Part shown: one piece after another, positions 16,270-25,332 of the stretch
Numbering within the stretch: position 1 is the stretch's first letter
Layout: every line of letters begins with the position of its first letter
NCBI GenBank assembly: GCA_964426945.1
Contig: CAYRSS010000028.1
Coordinates: 1 to 49,201, forward strand
Length of the DNA: 49,201 nucleotides
Origin: CAYRSS01 sp964426945
Lineage (GTDB): Bacteria > Planctomycetota > Phycisphaerae > UBA1845
Direction: 5' to 3'
The notes under the pieces: generated by a model
What the model saw: only the letters and a program-made list of their open reading frames with translations
Databases searched by the model: none
What the model was told of the DNA's origin: nothing
Position numbers and translations under genes: made by a program

Positions 16270-16602
16270 TCAGGAAGACTTCTTGCGACGCGGCGTCGGA
16301 GCGGCGACCGTGCGCGGCACGGAGACCGGACCGCCGACCACGGCGCCACGGGACGAGCCGGGCTCGCGCGGGGTCGCCGGCTTGGTCTCCTTGGCGGACT
16401 TGGCGGTCAGTTCCTGGCGGATCTCCTTCTCGGCATCCAGCCAGTCGCGGGTCGGGTCGCCCGGGGCGCCCTTGCGGCGCTGATAGATCTGGTACGCTCG
16501 CTCGCGAATCTGCTCGTGCGTAGGCGTGCAGGCGTCGAGCAGTGCGCTCGATCCGTTGCCCGCGGAGCCTTCGGTCTTGCGACCTCCCTGTGATGCAGTC
16601 AT
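16270..16602 (-). CDS. Possible separate DUF2934 protein from internal start
   Basis: Within the glycosyltransferase frame, AGGAGGT stands about 7 nt ahead of ATG at 16602. Translation from there would give a free 110-residue protein, beginning MTASQGGRKTEG and containing the whole DUF2934 domain. Free DUF2934 proteins of about this size exist. Two readings fit: one fused protein, or two proteins from one frame if the internal site is active. Confidence 0.35.
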   Translation of the reverse strand: MTASQGGRKTEGSAGNGSSALLDACTPTHEQIRERAYQIYQRRKGAPGDPTRDWLDAEKEIRQELTAKSAKETKPATPREPGSSRGAVVGGPVSVPRTVAAPTPRRKKSS

Positions 16603-17829
16603 GACAGCTACCTCCTGTTTCCAGTTGAGCAGGCAGAGCGTTTCCGCGCCGCTCCCCGGATTCCAGATTGACTCGTACACCCGCTCGGTCGCGACAGCCG
16701 CGTGATCCCACGAGAAGCGCGACTCGGCCTCGCGGCGGCCGTTGCGGCCCATCTCCATCGCCCGCGGGGCGTCGGAGAGCATCCGGCCTACGCCCTGGCC
16801 CACGTTTTCCGAGTCGGCGTTGACCGTCAGACCGTTGTAGTCGTCCTGGACGAACTCCGCCGGTCCACCGATGCGCGTGGCGACGACCGGCTTGCCGGCG
16901 CTCCACGCCTCGAGGATCACAATGCCGAACGGCTCGTTGCGGCTCGGCACACACACCATGTCGGCACTCTTGAAGAGCCCGACGAGTTCGCGACCGCTGC
17001 GATGTCCGAGAAACCGGGTGGACGAGGACACCCGCAGGCCGTCGGCCCGATCCTCAAGGCGGGTCCGCATATCGCCGTCGCCGGCGAACACGATCTTCAT
17101 GTTCGGATGCTCATCCAGCAGCCGCGGCACCGCCTCCAGCAGGATATCCGGACCCTTCTGCCAAGCGAGGCGTCCGGCGAAGAGCACGAACGGCTCATCC
17201 ATCGACAGGCTGAACGACCGACGGACTTCCCGGACGTCGACCGGCGTGTCGTACTTGGCGACGTCGACGCCGTTGTAGATGGAGAAGATCTTATCGAGCG
17301 GCACCTGGTAGCAGGTGTGGACCTCGCGGCCGAGGGTGCGCGAAACGGCGATGACGCGGTCGGCGACGTAGGTCCCCTCCCACTCCAGGTCGCGGATGCG
17401 ACGGGAGAGCGGATCCTCCCAGTGCGAGTTGCCGCAGCGGCCGTACTCGGTCGAGTGAATCGTGAACACCGACTGGCGGTGCAGTTCGTTCTTGATGCGG
17501 GCCAGCGCCCGCGAGGCGAGCCAGTCGTGACCATGCACGACGTCGAAGGGACGACCCATGAAGTGCTCGGCCTCGTGGTAATGCCACACGAAGCTGTCGC
17601 ACATGCGGTAGACGTAGGTCAGGAAGTCGTCGCTGTGCTCGAAGGGGCAGCGGTGGTAATGGACGTAGTCGATGTACTCGTACAGCGACTGGCCGGGGGC
17701 CTGACGGGTGAAGATGTGCACCTCGTGGCCGCGCCGGGCGAGCGCACCGGACAGTTCCGTTATGTGCGGCGCGAGGCCGCCCACGGCGATGGAGTGCATC
17801 GACTCCCACGATAGCATCGCGATCCTCAA
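16270..17829 (-). CDS. GT4 glycosyltransferase with C-terminal DUF2934
   Basis: About 519 residues. The first 400 are a GT-B fold retaining glycosyltransferase of family GT4: a Gly-rich N-terminal loop ('SIAVGGLAPHITELS'), 'DVVHGHDWLAS', 'IHSTEYGR', the 'IYNGVD' hinge, 'FAGRLAWQKGPDIL', and the nucleotide-sugar site 'PSRNEPFGIVILEAW' with the EX7E glutamates. It likely adds a sugar to a glycan or glycolipid at the inner membrane; donor and acceptor are unknown. The last 110 residues hold DUF2934 ('EQIRERAYQIYQRRKG', 'DWLDAEKEIRQEL') and a basic Pro/Ser tail. The TTG at 17829 is my choice because it gives MRIAMLSWES, where the family begins; a TTG at 17862 is possible. A strong internal start lies at 16602. 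Confidence 0.8.
   Translation of the reverse strand: MRIAMLSWESMHSIAVGGLAPHITELSGALARRGHEVHIFTRQAPGQSLYEYIDYVHYHRCPFEHSDDFLTYVYRMCDSFVWHYHEAEHFMGRPFDVVHGHDWLASRALARIKNELHRQSVFTIHSTEYGRCGNSHWEDPLSRRIRDLEWEGTYVADRVIAVSRTLGREVHTCYQVPLDKIFSIYNGVDVAKYDTPVDVREVRRSFSLSMDEPFVLFAGRLAWQKGPDILLEAVPRLLDEHPNMKIVFAGDGDMRTRLEDRADGLRVSSSTRFLGHRSGRELVGLFKSADMVCVPSRNEPFGIVILEAWSAGKPVVATRIGGPAEFVQDDYNGLTVNADSENVGQGVGRMLSDAPRAMEMGRNGRREAESRFSWDHAAVATERVYESIWNPGSGAETLCLLNWKQEVAVMTASQGGRKTEGSAGNGSSALLDACTPTHEQIRERAYQIYQRRKGAPGDPTRDWLDAEKEIRQELTAKSAKETKPATPREPGSSRGAVVGGPVSVPRTVAAPTPRRKKSS
16603..16616 (-). promoter_or_regulatory. Strong internal ribosome-binding site
   Basis: On the minus strand AGGAGGTAGCTGTC runs directly into ATG at 16602. 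It is the best Shine-Dalgarno match in this neighbourhood, although it sits in the middle of a continuous reading frame, at the junction between the glycosyltransferase domain and DUF2934. Confidence 0.55.
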
Positions 17830-18534
17830 GCCGTGCCCTGCCCTTCTTCTGTCGGAACTCAACTCGCCGGCGTGGCGCCCGCGCCGCGCATCGGCTCAAT
17901 CTTGTCGCTGAAATCGAGACGCCGTGCGGTCACTACCCGGCACGTCCCGATGGGCCCGCGGTCAATATGCCGTAGCGCTGGCGGCGACCTTCGCCGCACG
18001 CCGGACGCACGATGGCGACGGCGTCCGCGCCTGCCGCCGTGCCTGAGCGCCGCACCGCCGTGCGGCCACCGGCAGATTGGATGACCCCGTGGCGAGAGGT
18101 GATAGCCGTCTGCTTGCCGGTCGCTGCAGCAGCGCTAACGCCGGTCCCTGCGCGGGTGATCCTCACGACACCCGACCAGTCGGACGCGTCGTCTGCTGAG
18201 GTTATACCAGCCCACCCCGTGGTGCGGTAGCCGCGTGGTACACTGCTCGCCACGATATTGCTCCAGCTGAGAAAAGCCGGGGCAACGCCGACAGGGCGGC
18301 GGCCCCCCTTAGGTTTCGGTAGAACCCGGCGCGATCCTGACCAGCCGCGGCGCGAAACTCACGCAAAACCGTTCGACCTCCGGGACTCGCGGGAGGTGCG
18401 CACTCCCGCGCAATGCTCGGCTGGGCACCCGGTTGGGGTCGGGACTTCGCCAGGCTCCCAATACTGCCTGCACGCACGGGCGAGGCTGAGAACCGCCTTG
18501 ACCACCCTTCGCGGGCCGACCATACTCGCGGAAG
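17830..18534. other. 705-bp gap without a supported gene
   Basis: The region lies between the divergently transcribed glycosyltransferase and kdsC genes. Open frames on both strands lack start signals, motifs and sensible composition. A stretch around 18258-18345 is rich in short G/C stems and could be a structured leader, but it matches no RNA family I can recognise. The promoters of both neighbours presumably lie here; none stands out. Confidence 0.4.
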
Positions 18535-19044
18535 ATGGTCAACTTCGGACGCCTCCGCCTGCTGGTGCTCGACGTGGACGGAATCCTGACCGACGGCCGG
18601 ATCGGCCTCTCTCCCGAGGGCGGCCCGCTGGTCGGCTTTCACGCCCAGGACGGCGCCGCGATCAAGCTCTGGCAGCGCTGCGGGCACCTGGTCGCCATCT
18701 GTTCAGGCCGGCAGAATCCGGCCGTCACCCGCAGGGCCCATGAGCTGGGCATCGGCACGGTCCGCATGGGGCTGGCTCGCAAGCTGGACGGCTACCGTGA
18801 TATCCTGACGAGCCTCGGCTGCGAGGACGACGAAGTGGTCTATCTGGGCGACGACTGCCCCGATCTGCAGTCCATGGCGCTGGCCGGGCTGGCCGTTACG
18901 GTCGCCGGGGCGGTGCCGACGGTGAAGCGCGCCGCCGGCTACATCACCCGCCGGGACGGGGGCGAGGGGGCCGTGGCGGAGGCGGTGGAGTACATCCTGC
19001 GCAAGCAGGGCCGGTGGGACCGGTCCGTCCTGCTGGAATCGTGA
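18535..19044 (+). CDS. kdsC: KdsC-type 3-deoxy-D-manno-octulosonate 8-phosphate phosphatase
   Basis: A 169-residue HAD phosphatase without a cap domain, the size and shape of KdsC, which releases KDO from KDO 8-phosphate for lipopolysaccharide core synthesis. HAD motif I is 'LDVDGILTDGRI' (nucleophile Asp13, acid Asp15), motif II is 'CSGRQNPAV', and motif IV is 'YLGDDCPDLQSM'. The loop 'LSPEGGPLVGFHAQDGAAIK' matches the KdsC beta-hairpin and substrate region. A nucleotide-sugar-linked KdsC relative (N-acylneuraminate cytidylyltransferase C-domain type) cannot be excluded from this sequence alone. The stop overlaps the start of the giant Lpt-like gene (TGATG at 19042-19046), as in the classical kdsC-lptC-lptA order, which supports the LPS assignment. 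Confidence 0.85.
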   Translation: MVNFGRLRLLVLDVDGILTDGRIGLSPEGGPLVGFHAQDGAAIKLWQRCGHLVAICSGRQNPAVTRRAHELGIGTVRMGLARKLDGYRDILTSLGCEDDEVVYLGDDCPDLQSMALAGLAVTVAGAVPTVKRAAGYITRRDGGEGAVAEAVEYILRKQGRWDRSVLLES

Positions 19045-22000
19045 TGCCCTTGAGCCGCCAACAGCCCCAATCCGGCCACCGCCGCCGCGGCAGCAGCGCC
19101 GTCCGCACCGTCGTGGTCGCGTGCTCGACGCTGGCGATCCTGCTCGTCTGTTACTCCATCTATCAGTACAGCCAGCGCGACGCGATGCTCTCGAGGGACC
19201 AGGGCCGCGCCGCCCCGCTGCCGCCGATCGCCACGCCCGATCCCGCCAACACGGACGACGGCGTCAAGGTCGCCGGGACGCACATCAGCGGCGGGCGCAA
19301 AATCCGGCTGACTGTCTACGCCCCCGACGACGATCGGGCGCGGATGCAGATTGAGGTGGCTGAGTCTACACCGAACCCGGAGCGCAGCGACGAATTCCTG
19401 CTGAAAGAGCCCGAAATCCGCCTGCGCACCACGCGCGGAAACGCCGTCCGGGTGACCGCGGATGAAGGACGCCTGCAGGCGCGGCGCAAGTCGGGCAACG
19501 CGCTCGATCCGACGCGCGGCTGGCTCAAGGGTCACGTAACCATCGAGATCGACCGGCGGACCGAATCGGAACTGGCGGCACTGCCGCCGGACGCCCGGTC
19601 GCGCCCCGAACCTGCGGCGATCATTCAGGTCACGATGGACGAGATCGAGTTCGACGCCGAGTACGCGAAGGTGATCATCGCCGGCGCGTTCCATCTTTCG
19701 GCGGCGGATGTGGATCTTCGCGCGGCTGACCTGGAGGTGCGCTTCAACGAGGCGGCGAACCGCGTCGAGTCGCTGCGGATCGGCGCGGGCCAGCGGCTGG
19801 AGCTGCGGCAACTGCCGGCCGGCGCGCTGGGTGGTGGTCTGCCGGGCATGGGGCGGATATCGGAGCGGCGCATGACGCTGGTCGAGGCGCTGCGTGCCAC
19901 GCTGGAGGCAAGGCTCGCCGCGCAGCTCAGTGCCCGCGACGCCGCGAAGCCCGCCGCGATGCCAACCGAACCCGAAACGCCGCCAAGCGGCGCGCCGGCG
20001 TTCGTCCCTGAACGCGACGCGCCGCGAACACCGCGTGGACCGGTGAAGTACTACGCCCGCTTCGAAAAGGAGATCGACGCCGCCCGCGAGGTCGGCGGCG
20101 ACGTGCAGTCGCGCATCCAGGCCGACATGCTCGAGATCCTCCGCGACTTCATGGCCGACAGCGACACGCTCGCGCCGGGACCGGAAGCTGCGACGCCCAC
20201 CCTGCCGGGGGCCGTCGCCGAGGCCGCCCTGCCACCGCCACCGCCGGAGAAAATCGTGCTCACCTGGGGCGGGCCGCTCGTCGTGGAGGCCGTGGACCCC
20301 GGCGATCCGCGCGTCGCGGGCGATCATCGCTCCCTCGTGACCGCCACCGGAACGCCGGTACGGTTCTCGCACACCGAGCCAAGCACCGACGCCACCTGTG
20401 CGCGGCTGACCTTCTCACCCGACGACTCGACCCTGCTGCTGGCGGCCGACGGGGCCCACGCCGTCGTGGTGCGATCTCCGGAGCACGGAGTCATCACCGG
20501 AACGAAGCTCGCCTCGCAGCAGGACGAAGACGAGGTCCATGTCCTCGTGTCCGGGCCGGGCACGCTGGTCAGCGATGACGGCGCGGCGATCGCTGACGGC
20601 GCCGACGCGGCCGCCGACGCCGAAGAAACTGTTCGCGTCACCACCATCGAGTTCGGCGATTCGGTCGAACTGTTCGGCCGCACCACCCGACACTCGCGCC
20701 TCGACTTCACCGGCATGATCACTTCGCGCCAGCGCCGAGCGCTGGAGAAGGCCGTCTTCAACGGCGGCGTCGTGATGACGCAGGGCGAAACGAAGCTCGC
20801 GGGCGATCACATGACCGTGCTCATGCGCGCCGCGCGCAACGGCAAGGACGATCGGCCGCAGATCGAACGCCTCGAGGCCCGCGGCCGCGTACTGATGGCC
20901 CAGTCGGGCGACCGCATCACCTGTGACGAGATGGACGTGGTGATGACTGCGGGACAGGACGGCCGGCTGATTCCGGTCGCCGCCACCGCCCGCGGCAACG
21001 TCGACGCGGTGCAGGGCGAACGCACGATCCGCGCGGCGGAGCGGCTCTTCGTCGAGTTCGTCGAGGTCACCATCGACCCCGAGCCGTTCGACGCCGCCCG
21101 AGCGTATCAGAAAGCCGCCGCCGCCGGCCGCGACCCCTCCGCCATCGACTGGGAGGCGGCGCGGCTCGCTCACGAGGCCTCGGGCCGGCGCGAAATCGGT
21201 CTCAAGCGTTTGCACGCCACCGGCGCGACGCACATCTCCGACCCGGCTCAAGGGTTCGAGGTCAGCGCTGAGGACGTCAACTGCTCGCTCGTCGACGGCC
21301 GCCAGCTCGACGAGGCGCTGGTCACCGGTCCGGAGGGCGGGCCGGCTACCGTCAAAATGCGCACCTTCTCCATCTCCGGACACCAGATCCGCATGAATGT
21401 GCGGGACGAATGGGCCGAGGTGCCCGGACCGGGGCGGCTGTCCTTCCGCTCGAACCGCGACCTCAGCGGCGAGAAGTCCGCCGACTCGATCCCCATCACG
21501 ATCGAGTGGCAGGATCGCATGCAGTACCAGGGCCGCGAAAACCGCGCCCGGTTCACCGGCGGCGTGCACGCCGTCAGCCGCAGCGAAACCACGATGGACG
21601 GCGACAGCCTGTTTGTTGAGTTCATCGATGCGGAGCCGGCCGAGGCGGCCCCCGCCGGCCACGAGTGGTGGATCTTCGAAGACATCGCCGACAAGCTCGC
21701 CGGCGAGCCAAAGCGCAGCGACATCGCCGTCGGGCCGGCGTTCACCAAGGAGCCCGCGTTCCTCGACCTGCAGGGCCGCGCCCGCGTTGCCACCCAGAGC
21801 ACCGATTCCGCCAGCGGCGCGCTGCTGACGCGCGTGGTGCTGTCGGGGCCGAAGCTGGCCGTAAACCTCCGCCGCGGCACCTCGCGCCTCCAGATGGAGG
21901 CCCCCGGTACACTGCTGCTGGAGGACTACCGCCCGCGAACCTCGCCGGCCGAGTCGGCCGAGGCGAAGGACGACCTCTTCGGCTTCGACGAAGACCAGAG

Positions 22001-22514
22001 CCCATCGCAAACGCTGATCGAATGGCAGGAGTCGATGGTCTACGACTTCGCCGCCGACCAGACGCGTTTCGACGGCGACGTCTCACTCAGCTACCTCAGC
22101 GGTAGCTTCGCGCAGCCGGCCACCGGCGCCGCGGCCGCGCCGCCGGCCACCGGCGGCCGCAAGACGTTCCTCGACTGCCAGAGCCTGCACGTCGACTTCC
22201 TCGACGACGCCAGCCGCAGCCGCGAAAGCCGCATGGGTCGCATCACCGCTACCCGCCTCGCGCAGTTCAAGGCGACCCGCTCGGTCGACCTGCGGATCCA
22301 GAACGCCGAGGAAGACTTCGCCCTCAAGTGCGACGACCTGCAATACGAGAAACACCGCCAGATTCTCAGCGTGCAGGGCACGCCGCGACACCCCGCGGAG
22401 ATCGTCATCCGACGCGCCAACGGCGAGATCACCACCAGCACCTGGCTTCGCTTCTTCTACAACACGCACACGAAGCGCATCGAGGGCGGGGAGAAGCCGA
22501 CGTTTGGGAACTGA
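19044..22514 (+). CDS. Giant LptC/LptA-like (OstA-type) periplasmic protein
   Basis: 1156 residues. One N-terminal membrane span (about residues 22-42, TVVVACSTLAILLVCYSIYQ) follows a basic cytoplasmic head, as in LptC. The rest is periplasmic and beta-rich, with repeated OstA/LptA-like units: 'NAVRVTADEGRLQARRK', 'NGGVVMTQGETKLAGDHMTV', 'LEARGRVLMAQSGDRITCDE', 'RARFTGGVHAVSRSETTMDG' and 'TRFDGDVSLSYLSG'. LptC (about 190 residues) anchors, and LptA (about 180) forms, the bridge carrying LPS across the periplasm. Here both functions may be joined in one much longer chain. The start at 19044 overlaps the kdsC stop by one base, so the two are co-translated. lptB, which usually follows, is not present; the next gene points the other way. 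Assignment rests on context and repeats, not on a full-length match. Confidence 0.72.
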   Translation: MPLSRQQPQSGHRRRGSSAVRTVVVACSTLAILLVCYSIYQYSQRDAMLSRDQGRAAPLPPIATPDPANTDDGVKVAGTHISGGRKIRLTVYAPDDDRARMQIEVAESTPNPERSDEFLLKEPEIRLRTTRGNAVRVTADEGRLQARRKSGNALDPTRGWLKGHVTIEIDRRTESELAALPPDARSRPEPAAIIQVTMDEIEFDAEYAKVIIAGAFHLSAADVDLRAADLEVRFNEAANRVESLRIGAGQRLELRQLPAGALGGGLPGMGRISERRMTLVEALRATLEARLAAQLSARDAAKPAAMPTEPETPPSGAPAFVPERDAPRTPRGPVKYYARFEKEIDAAREVGGDVQSRIQADMLEILRDFMADSDTLAPGPEAATPTLPGAVAEAALPPPPPEKIVLTWGGPLVVEAVDPGDPRVAGDHRSLVTATGTPVRFSHTEPSTDATCARLTFSPDDSTLLLAADGAHAVVVRSPEHGVITGTKLASQQDEDEVHVLVSGPGTLVSDDGAAIADGADAAADAEETVRVTTIEFGDSVELFGRTTRHSRLDFTGMITSRQRRALEKAVFNGGVVMTQGETKLAGDHMTVLMRAARNGKDDRPQIERLEARGRVLMAQSGDRITCDEMDVVMTAGQDGRLIPVAATARGNVDAVQGERTIRAAERLFVEFVEVTIDPEPFDAARAYQKAAAAGRDPSAIDWEAARLAHEASGRREIGLKRLHATGATHISDPAQGFEVSAEDVNCSLVDGRQLDEALVTGPEGGPATVKMRTFSISGHQIRMNVRDEWAEVPGPGRLSFRSNRDLSGEKSADSIPITIEWQDRMQYQGRENRARFTGGVHAVSRSETTMDGDSLFVEFIDAEPAEAAPAGHEWWIFEDIADKLAGEPKRSDIAVGPAFTKEPAFLDLQGRARVATQSTDSASGALLTRVVLSGPKLAVNLRRGTSRLQMEAPGTLLLEDYRPRTSPAESAEAKDDLFGFDEDQSPSQTLIEWQESMVYDFAADQTRFDGDVSLSYLSGSFAQPATGAAAAPPATGGRKTFLDCQSLHVDFLDDASRSRESRMGRITATRLAQFKATRSVDLRIQNAEEDFALKCDDLQYEKHRQILSVQGTPRHPAEIVIRRANGEITTSTWLRFFYNTHTKRIEGGEKPTFGN

Positions 22515-22614
22515 TCGCCGCGTCGCCGCGCTCTCGCGGCGGGGGCGGCGAGATAGACACCTCGCACCACCAACCCCACCCCACGAAACTCCCGTGCCGG
22601 CTTGTTCGCCTCGC

Positions 22615-23121
22615 TTACGCGGCGGGATGCAGGTATGTCAGGGCTACCGCGCAAAAGTAGAGACCGACCCCGAAGATGGCATGGGTTCCCAGGCTCTTGA
22701 GTCTCGCCTTCGTGGGCTTCGGCGTCTTGGAAGAGGCGATGCCCAGACCAAGCGACGGCTGGAGTACGAAGAACGGAAAGACCACGGTGGCGACGCCGTA
22801 GAGCAGCGCCGGAAGCAGGGTCGGCCGCGCGAGCCAGCCCGCGGGCGCGAGAGCGACAAACCCGAGGGCCAGGACCACGCCGATCGTGTAGTGGGCGACC
22901 CAGCCGACGGCGCATTCCAGACGCTTCTGCGGGGCAGTGCCGATGCTGGGATGCAGAAACATGCCGCCCGGCATGTGGAGGATCCAGCGACCCAGCAGGC
23001 AGTAGTTGAGGGACGGAACGCTGAACGCGCGCCTCAGGAAGAGGTTCCAGCCGTCCATGAAGAGACTGGCGCCCGCCCCGATCGCGATGGCACCAAGTAC
23101 CTGGTGTGCAGTAGTGTTCAC
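22615..23121 (-). CDS. DUF2938 family membrane protein
   Basis: A 168-residue integral membrane protein with about four hydrophobic segments. Family marks are 'GAIAIGAGASLFMDGWNLFL', 'VPSLNYCLLGRWILHMPGG', the 'VGWVAHYTIGVVLALGFVAL' helix, and 'PFFVLQPSLGLGIASSKTP' near the end. GTG at 23121 is the start that matches where the family begins. The open frame to 23391 adds an Arg/Ser-rich stretch over the uvrB terminus and is unlikely to be translated. Function unknown. It lies 145 nt downstream of uvrB on the same strand. Confidence 0.8.
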   Translation of the reverse strand: MNTTAHQVLGAIAIGAGASLFMDGWNLFLRRAFSVPSLNYCLLGRWILHMPGGMFLHPSIGTAPQKRLECAVGWVAHYTIGVVLALGFVALAPAGWLARPTLLPALLYGVATVVFPFFVLQPSLGLGIASSKTPKPTKARLKSLGTHAIFGVGLYFCAVALTYLHPAA

Positions 23122-23235
23122 GAACTGACTCGGTCTGGATGGGGCCGCGAATCGCTCCGCGGCGGCGCGCAGCGGCGGCCGCCCGATGCGTTGGGATCGG
23201 TTCAGGGCCCGGCGAACCGCCTCCGCCGCGTTTCG

Positions 23236-23266
23236 CAATTCGTAATTGGCAATTGGTAATTGGTGA
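23236..23266. repeat. AT-rich 'AATTGG' short-period repeat
   Basis: CAATTCGTAATTGGCAATTGGTAATTGG-like sequence repeats a unit of about 8 nt four times between the uvrB stop and the DUF2938 start. It is far richer in A and T than the flanks. Similar-style repeats with different units occur at 41821-41914, 46081-46105 and inside carB. Confidence 0.65.
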
Positions 23267-25332
23267 TCAGAAGCTCCTCCCCTTCCTCCCCGTCTTCTTC
23301 GGCTTCCCCGCCACCGTCCCGACGCCGTCCGCACGGCGGGTGGCGCTGGCGGGCTTGTCCGGGTTCTCCTTGAGCTCGGTGAGTCGGTCACGGAGGCGGG
23401 CGGCTCTCTCGAACTCGAGCGCTTCGGCGGCCTGGAGCATCTCGGCCTCGAGCGTGGCGATCAGCTCCGTGCGGTCGAGGTCATCCTCGCTGGCGGCGAT
23501 GGCCTCCGCGGCGACCTTGCGCGCGGTCACCGCCTGTTCGAGCGAGGTGCGGATCGCTTTGGCGATGGTCCGGGGGGTGATGCCGTGGGCGGCGTTGTAC
23601 TCCAGCTGCAGCGCCCGGCGGCGATTGGTCTCGTCGATGGCCCGCTGCATCGCTTTGGTCACCTTGTCGGCGTAGAGCTTGACCTCGGCGTTCACGTTGC
23701 GGGCCGTGCGGCCGATCATCTGGATCAGCGAGGTCTCGCTGCGCAGGAACCCTTCCTTGTCGGCGTCGAGAATACACACCAGCGACACTTCGGGCAGGTC
23801 GAGCCCTTCGCGCAGCAGGTTAACCCCGACGAGCACGTCGTACCGCCCCTCGCGCAGCTCCTTGAGGATTGTCACGCGCTCCAGCGTGTCGATGTCGCTG
23901 TGCATGTACTGGCAGCGGTGGCCCTGCTGGATGACGTAGGCGGACAGATCCTCAGCCAGCCGCTTGGTCAGCGTGGTGACCAGGACGCGCTCGCCCGCGG
24001 CGGCCCGAGCGGCGATGCGCTGGAGGATGTCGCTGACCTGCCCGCGCGCCGGCAGCACCTCGATCNNNNNNNNNNGTCGACCAGGCCGGTCGGCCGGATG
24101 ATCTGCTCGACGATCTCCCCCTGGCACTTGCCCAGCTCGTAGGGGCCGGGCGTGGCGGAGACGAAGATGACGTCGCTCCACATGCCCTCGAACTCTTCGA
24201 ATCGCAGCGGACGGTTGTCGAGGCAACTGGGCAGGCGGAAGCCGTGGTCGACGAGGGTCTGCTTGCGGGCGCGATCGCCGTTGAACATCGCCCCGATCTG
24301 CGGAATCGTCGCGTGCGATTCGTCGATGACCAGCAGGAAGTCCTTGGGGAAGTAGTCGACCAGCGTGTACGGCTTGGCCCCGGGCGGCGTGCCGTTGAGG
24401 TGGCGCGTGTAGTTTTCGATGCCCGAGCAGTAGCCCACTTCGCGCAGCATCTCGACGTCGTACTTCGTCCGCGCCAGAAGCCGCTGCGCCTCGAGCAGCT
24501 TGCCGAAGCGGCGGAACTCCTTCACGCGCAGGTCGAGCTCTTCGAGGATGCCCGCCGTCGCTGAGGCGATGCGATCCTCGGGCAGAACGTAGTGCACCGC
24601 CGGATAGATGAAGAGGTTGTCGAGCTTGCCGAGCGAGGCCGAGTTCACGGGGTTGAGCAGTTCGAGGCTCTCGATCTCGTCGCCGAAGAGTTCGATGCGG
24701 TAGGCGATCTCCTCGTAAGCGGGGTACAACTCGATCACGTCGCCGCGCACGCGGAAGTTGCCACGCTGAAAGTCGAAGTCGTTGCGGTTGTACTGCAGAT
24801 CGACGAGGCGGCGGAGCAGTTCGTCCCGATCGATCGTACCGCCGCGCTCCAGGGAAATGACGCTGGCCTTGTAATCGTCGGGCGAGCCGAGGCCGAAGAT
24901 GCACGACACGCTCGCGACGATGATGGTGTCACGCCGTGACACCAGCGAGCTCGTTGCCGCGAGACGAAGCCGGTCGAGGTCATCGTTGCGCGAGGCGTCC
25001 TTCTCGATGTAGATGTCGCGCTGCGGAATGTACGCTTCGGGCTGGTAGTAGTCGTAGTCGCTGACGAAGTACTCGACGGCGTTGCGCGGGAACAGCTCCT
25101 TGAACTCCTCGTAGAGCTGGGCGGCGAGCGTCTTGTTGTGCGAGATGACCAGGACCGGGCGGTTCACCGCGGCGACGACGTTGGCGATGGTGAAGGTCTT
25201 CCCCGAGCCGGTGACACCCAGCAGGGTCTGGTACCGTCGGCTTTCGCCGGTCACGCCGGCCACGAGCTTGTCGATGGCCGCGGGCTGGTCCCCGGCGGGC
25301 CGCATTTCCGACCTGAGTTCGAATCCCTCCAT
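23267..25332 (-). CDS. uvrB: UvrABC excinuclease subunit B, interrupted by assembly gap
   Basis: UvrB is the damage-verifying helicase subunit of nucleotide excision repair. The N-terminal part (25332-24076, 419 codons) has the Walker A 'GVTGSGKTFT', the beta-hairpin 'YYQPEAYIPQRDIYIEKD' that inserts into DNA, and Walker B 'IDESHATIPQIG'. The C-terminal part (24065-23267, 265 codons) has 'DVLVGVNLLREGLDLPEVSL', motif VI 'IGRTARNVNAE' and the UVR domain 'EALEFERAARLRDRL' that binds UvrC. The two halves are in different frames only because ten N were placed at 24066-24075. Alignment to known UvrB ('PTGLLDPxxEV') predicts about five missing bases, which restores the frame and gives about 686 residues. 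ATG 25332 (MEGFELRSEM) is the family start. Not a pseudogene. Confidence 0.93.
24066..24075. other. Run of 10 N (scaffold gap)
   Basis: Ten undetermined bases inside uvrB. The conventional length of 10 does not match the gap expected from the protein (about 5 nt), so it is a placeholder from scaffolding. Confidence 0.97.

Noticed and set aside
18258..18530. Possible structured RNA upstream of kdsC
   Set aside because: G/C-rich stems can be drawn, but no known riboswitch or RNA family signature could be matched, and such stems are expected by chance at this GC content.
20415..22010. Long minus-strand frame opposite the Lpt-like gene
   Set aside because: It is an antisense shadow in high-GC DNA; the plus frame has membrane anchor, repeats and operon context.
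22524..22541. Hairpin after the Lpt-like gene as terminator
   Set aside because: CGCCGCG/CGCGGCG forms a short stem, but no T-tract follows, so intrinsic termination is not supported.
23267..25332. uvrB as a frameshifted pseudogene
   Set aside because: The break coincides with a run of N, and the expected missing length restores the frame; all catalytic motifs are intact.
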